Made by a program: the position numbers and the translations under genes. Source: Gammaproteobacteria bacterium (GTDB lineage Bacteria; Pseudomonadota; Gammaproteobacteria; UBA11654). Taken from it: a DNA stretch of 8,004 nt. Positions 6,360 through 8,004 of this stretch are shown here, one piece after another. Under the pieces are notes generated by a model. That model saw only the letters and a program-made list of their open reading frames with translations. It made no database searches and had not been told where the DNA came from. Each line of letters starts with the position of its first letter. Positions within the stretch are counted from its first letter, which is position 1. The DNA lies in contig PBEI01000023.1 in the NCBI GenBank assembly GCA_002718375.1, forward strand, positions 7,683-15,686, in the 5' to 3' direction.

Positions 6360-8004
6360 ATGAAGAAGAAAATTTCAATAACAAGAAGGGATTTCATAAA
6401 CGGTGTCAGCTATGGTTTAGCAGCATCAGTTGCACCGATTGATTTTTTGAAAGCAAAGAATATTGATCCTTTTAAGTATCCACCTGCGTTAACAGGGATC
6501 AGAGGCAATCACCCTGGTTCTTTTGATCATGCTCATAGGCTTGCATTGGCCGGAGGAAATTTTCTTGAAGAGATCATAGATCTTGGGGAGAGCAATGATT
6601 TAATTGTTGTAGGAGCAGGAATATCGGGTTTGTCAGCAGCATATTTTTATCAAGAGCGCACTGCTTTAAATCAAGACATACTTATACTCGACAATCATGA
6701 TGACTTTGGCGGGCATGCAAAGCGCAATGAATTTCAAGTCGATGGAAGAGAAATATTAACTTATGGCGGAAGCCAGTCTATAGAGTCACCGAGTTATTAT
6801 GAAGAGGTATCAAAGAAGTTGATGGCGGACCTCGGGATTGATTTTCAGAAATTTTATACTGCCTATGATTTTGATTATTTTAAAAATAGAGGACTTACTT
6901 CCTCGTTCTTTTTTAATAAAGAAACCTACGGTGAGAATAAAATCGTCCGCAATGTTCCCAACTATAGGTATGACATAAATCATAAGAAAAACACAAAACC
7001 AGAAAATATAAAAAAAGTTGTAAAAGAGATGCCAATCTCAGACAAGTCCAAGGATGAGTTCGCAAGACTCTTCTTAGACAAGACAGATTTTTTCCCTGAG
7101 ATGACTCTGGAGGAAAAGTTTTATCACTTAGAAAATATGAGCTACGAAGAGTACCTAAGAAAGTATCACAAAGTTGGCGATGAGGTGGTGGGCCTTTTTC
7201 ACACCATGTTATGGTCACTTTGGGGCGTTGGAACAGAATCTATTCCTGCTTTCGGCGCTTTCTCTGATGGTCTTCCAGGTTTTTCTGGCCTTGGCTTCAC
7301 TGAGGATGAGGGTACAACGGAACCTGAAAATGAAATGTACGATATTTCCACATATGATGAAACCATTGAAGGATTCATGAGCAAGAACGAAGTTTCTGAT
7401 GAGCCATATATTTTTCATTTCCCGGATGGGAATGCAACCATTGCAAGATTGCTTGTTAGAAAAATGATTCCAAATGCAATATCCGGCAACACCATGGAAG
7501 ACATTGTGACTGCTAAAGCAGATTATTCACAATTAGATTTGCCTGATCAGAACACAAAAATTCGCCTTGAAAGCACAGTCATTTCTGTCAAGAACGTAAA
7601 TGGTGGCGTTGAGGTGATATATGTTAATCAAGGAAAGTTATACAAAGTTTCAGGGAAGAAATGTATTTTGGCTTGTTACAATGGGATCATTCCTGAGCTT
7701 TGCCCTGAATTACCCAAGAAGCAAAAAGAGGCACTGAAATACAATGTTAAAGTTCCCCTTGTCTGGATTCAGGTTGCAATGAAAAATTGGCATATGTTCG
7801 CAAATAAAGGCATCTCCAGAGCAATTAGTCCAAATTCATTTTTCAATAATATGTATATAGATTTTCCTGTGAGCATTGGTGACTATCAATACCCTCAAAC
7901 CTTTGATGAACCCGTTGTTTTTTTAATGAACCACGTCCCAACTCGACCCTACGAAGGATTAACGAACCGAGAACAACACAGAAAGGGTCGCTACGATATT
8001 CTTA
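6360..8004 (+). CDS. spdH: Tat-exported FAD-dependent oxidoreductase, spermidine dehydrogenase (SpdH) like, 3'-truncated
   Basis: From the ATG at 6360 the frame is open to the end of the window (548 residues, no stop), so the C-terminus is missing; family members are around 600-620 residues as I recall. The N-terminus is a twin-arginine signal: ITRRDFING (residues 7-15) followed by a mildly hydrophobic stretch. Next come the family signature YPPALTGIRGNHPGSF, the FAD-binding strand DLIVVGAGISG (GxGxxG at 85-90), D111 at the end of strand 2 and DDFGGHAKRNEF (114-125). Further family segments are LWGVGTESIPAFGAF, YIFHFPDGNATIARLLVRKMIP and YNVKVPLVW, and it breaks off in REQHRKGRYDIL. This wording matches proteins annotated as SpdH or as twin-arginine NAD(P)/FAD-binding oxidoreductases. 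Spermidine dehydrogenases studied in Serratia and Pseudomonas carry FAD and heme and cleave spermidine. The polyamine operon, 4 nt after the preceding gene, supports that activity, but the family is broad and the substrate is inferred. Confidence 0.8.
   Translation, partial: MKKKISITRRDFINGVSYGLAASVAPIDFLKAKNIDPFKYPPALTGIRGNHPGSFDHAHRLALAGGNFLEEIIDLGESNDLIVVGAGISGLSAAYFYQERTALNQDILILDNHDDFGGHAKRNEFQVDGREILTYGGSQSIESPSYYEEVSKKLMADLGIDFQKFYTAYDFDYFKNRGLTSSFFFNKETYGENKIVRNVPNYRYDINHKKNTKPENIKKVVKEMPISDKSKDEFARLFLDKTDFFPEMTLEEKFYHLENMSYEEYLRKYHKVGDEVVGLFHTMLWSLWGVGTESIPAFGAFSDGLPGFSGLGFTEDEGTTEPENEMYDISTYDETIEGFMSKNEVSDEPYIFHFPDGNATIARLLVRKMIPNAISGNTMEDIVTAKADYSQLDLPDQNTKIRLESTVISVKNVNGGVEVIYVNQGKLYKVSGKKCILACYNGIIPELCPELPKKQKEALKYNVKVPLVWIQVAMKNWHMFANKGISRAISPNSFFNNMYIDFPVSIGDYQYPQTFDEPVVFLMNHVPTRPYEGLTNREQHRKGRYDIL

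Noticed and set aside
6913..7380. Open frames on both strands (minus 6913-7218, plus 7174-7380).
   Set aside because: They overlap the continuous frame of the SpdH-like gene, which runs from 6360 to the window end without a stop and carries clear family motifs throughout.
1..8004. Search for CRISPR arrays, tRNA or rRNA genes, insertion sequences and long repeats.
   Set aside because: None seen; the window is almost fully occupied by six collinear coding regions with no long intergenic space.

Overview
The window is one tightly packed, single-strand (+) run of six genes that all read as polyamine uptake and breakdown functions. Base composition is moderately AT-rich (about 40% GC by eye), intergenic gaps are 2 to 9 nt or overlaps, and ribosome binding sites are weak. 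The protein set resembles the Pseudomonas spu/pau and Enterobacteria puu genes. This points to a gammaproteobacterium with a compact genome, possibly marine and free-living; the taxonomic guess is inference and low confidence.

Layout: (1) 1-903, the C-terminal two thirds of a glutamine-synthetase-fold gamma-glutamylpolyamine synthetase (PuuA/SpuB type), cut by the window start. (2) 906-2270, a class III PLP aminotransferase of the SpuC (polyamine:pyruvate) type. (3) 2280-3566, a DAO-fold FAD oxidase of the PuuB/PauB type. (4) 3563-4648, a periplasmic polyamine-binding protein of the PotF/SpuD/SpuE type, best started at a TTG that overlaps the stop of gene 3. (5) 4652-6355, an exported YtcJ-like metal-dependent amidohydrolase. 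(6) 6360 to the window end, a Tat-exported FAD oxidoreductase of the spermidine dehydrogenase (SpdH) type, cut by the window end. No stretch longer than 300 bases lacks a gene, and no promoter is visible, so the operon promoter must lie upstream.

How they fit together: genes 1-3 look cytosolic and give two parallel ways to remove a terminal amine from a diamine or polyamine (gamma-glutamylation then oxidation, or direct transamination). Genes 4-6 all carry export signals. The binding protein keeps the putrescine-type acidic residues of PotF but has Trp where PotF/SpuD have Phe, the residue linked to spermidine preference in SpuE/PotD. A periplasmic SpdH-like enzyme in the same operon fits a spermidine-centred scheme: periplasmic cleavage and/or capture of spermidine, import, and cytosolic degradation. 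The exported amidohydrolase is the unexplained part; a role in releasing polyamines from amide conjugates is a testable guess. The transporter permease and ATPase, the aldehyde dehydrogenase, the gamma-glutamyl-GABA hydrolase and a regulator are not in the window.
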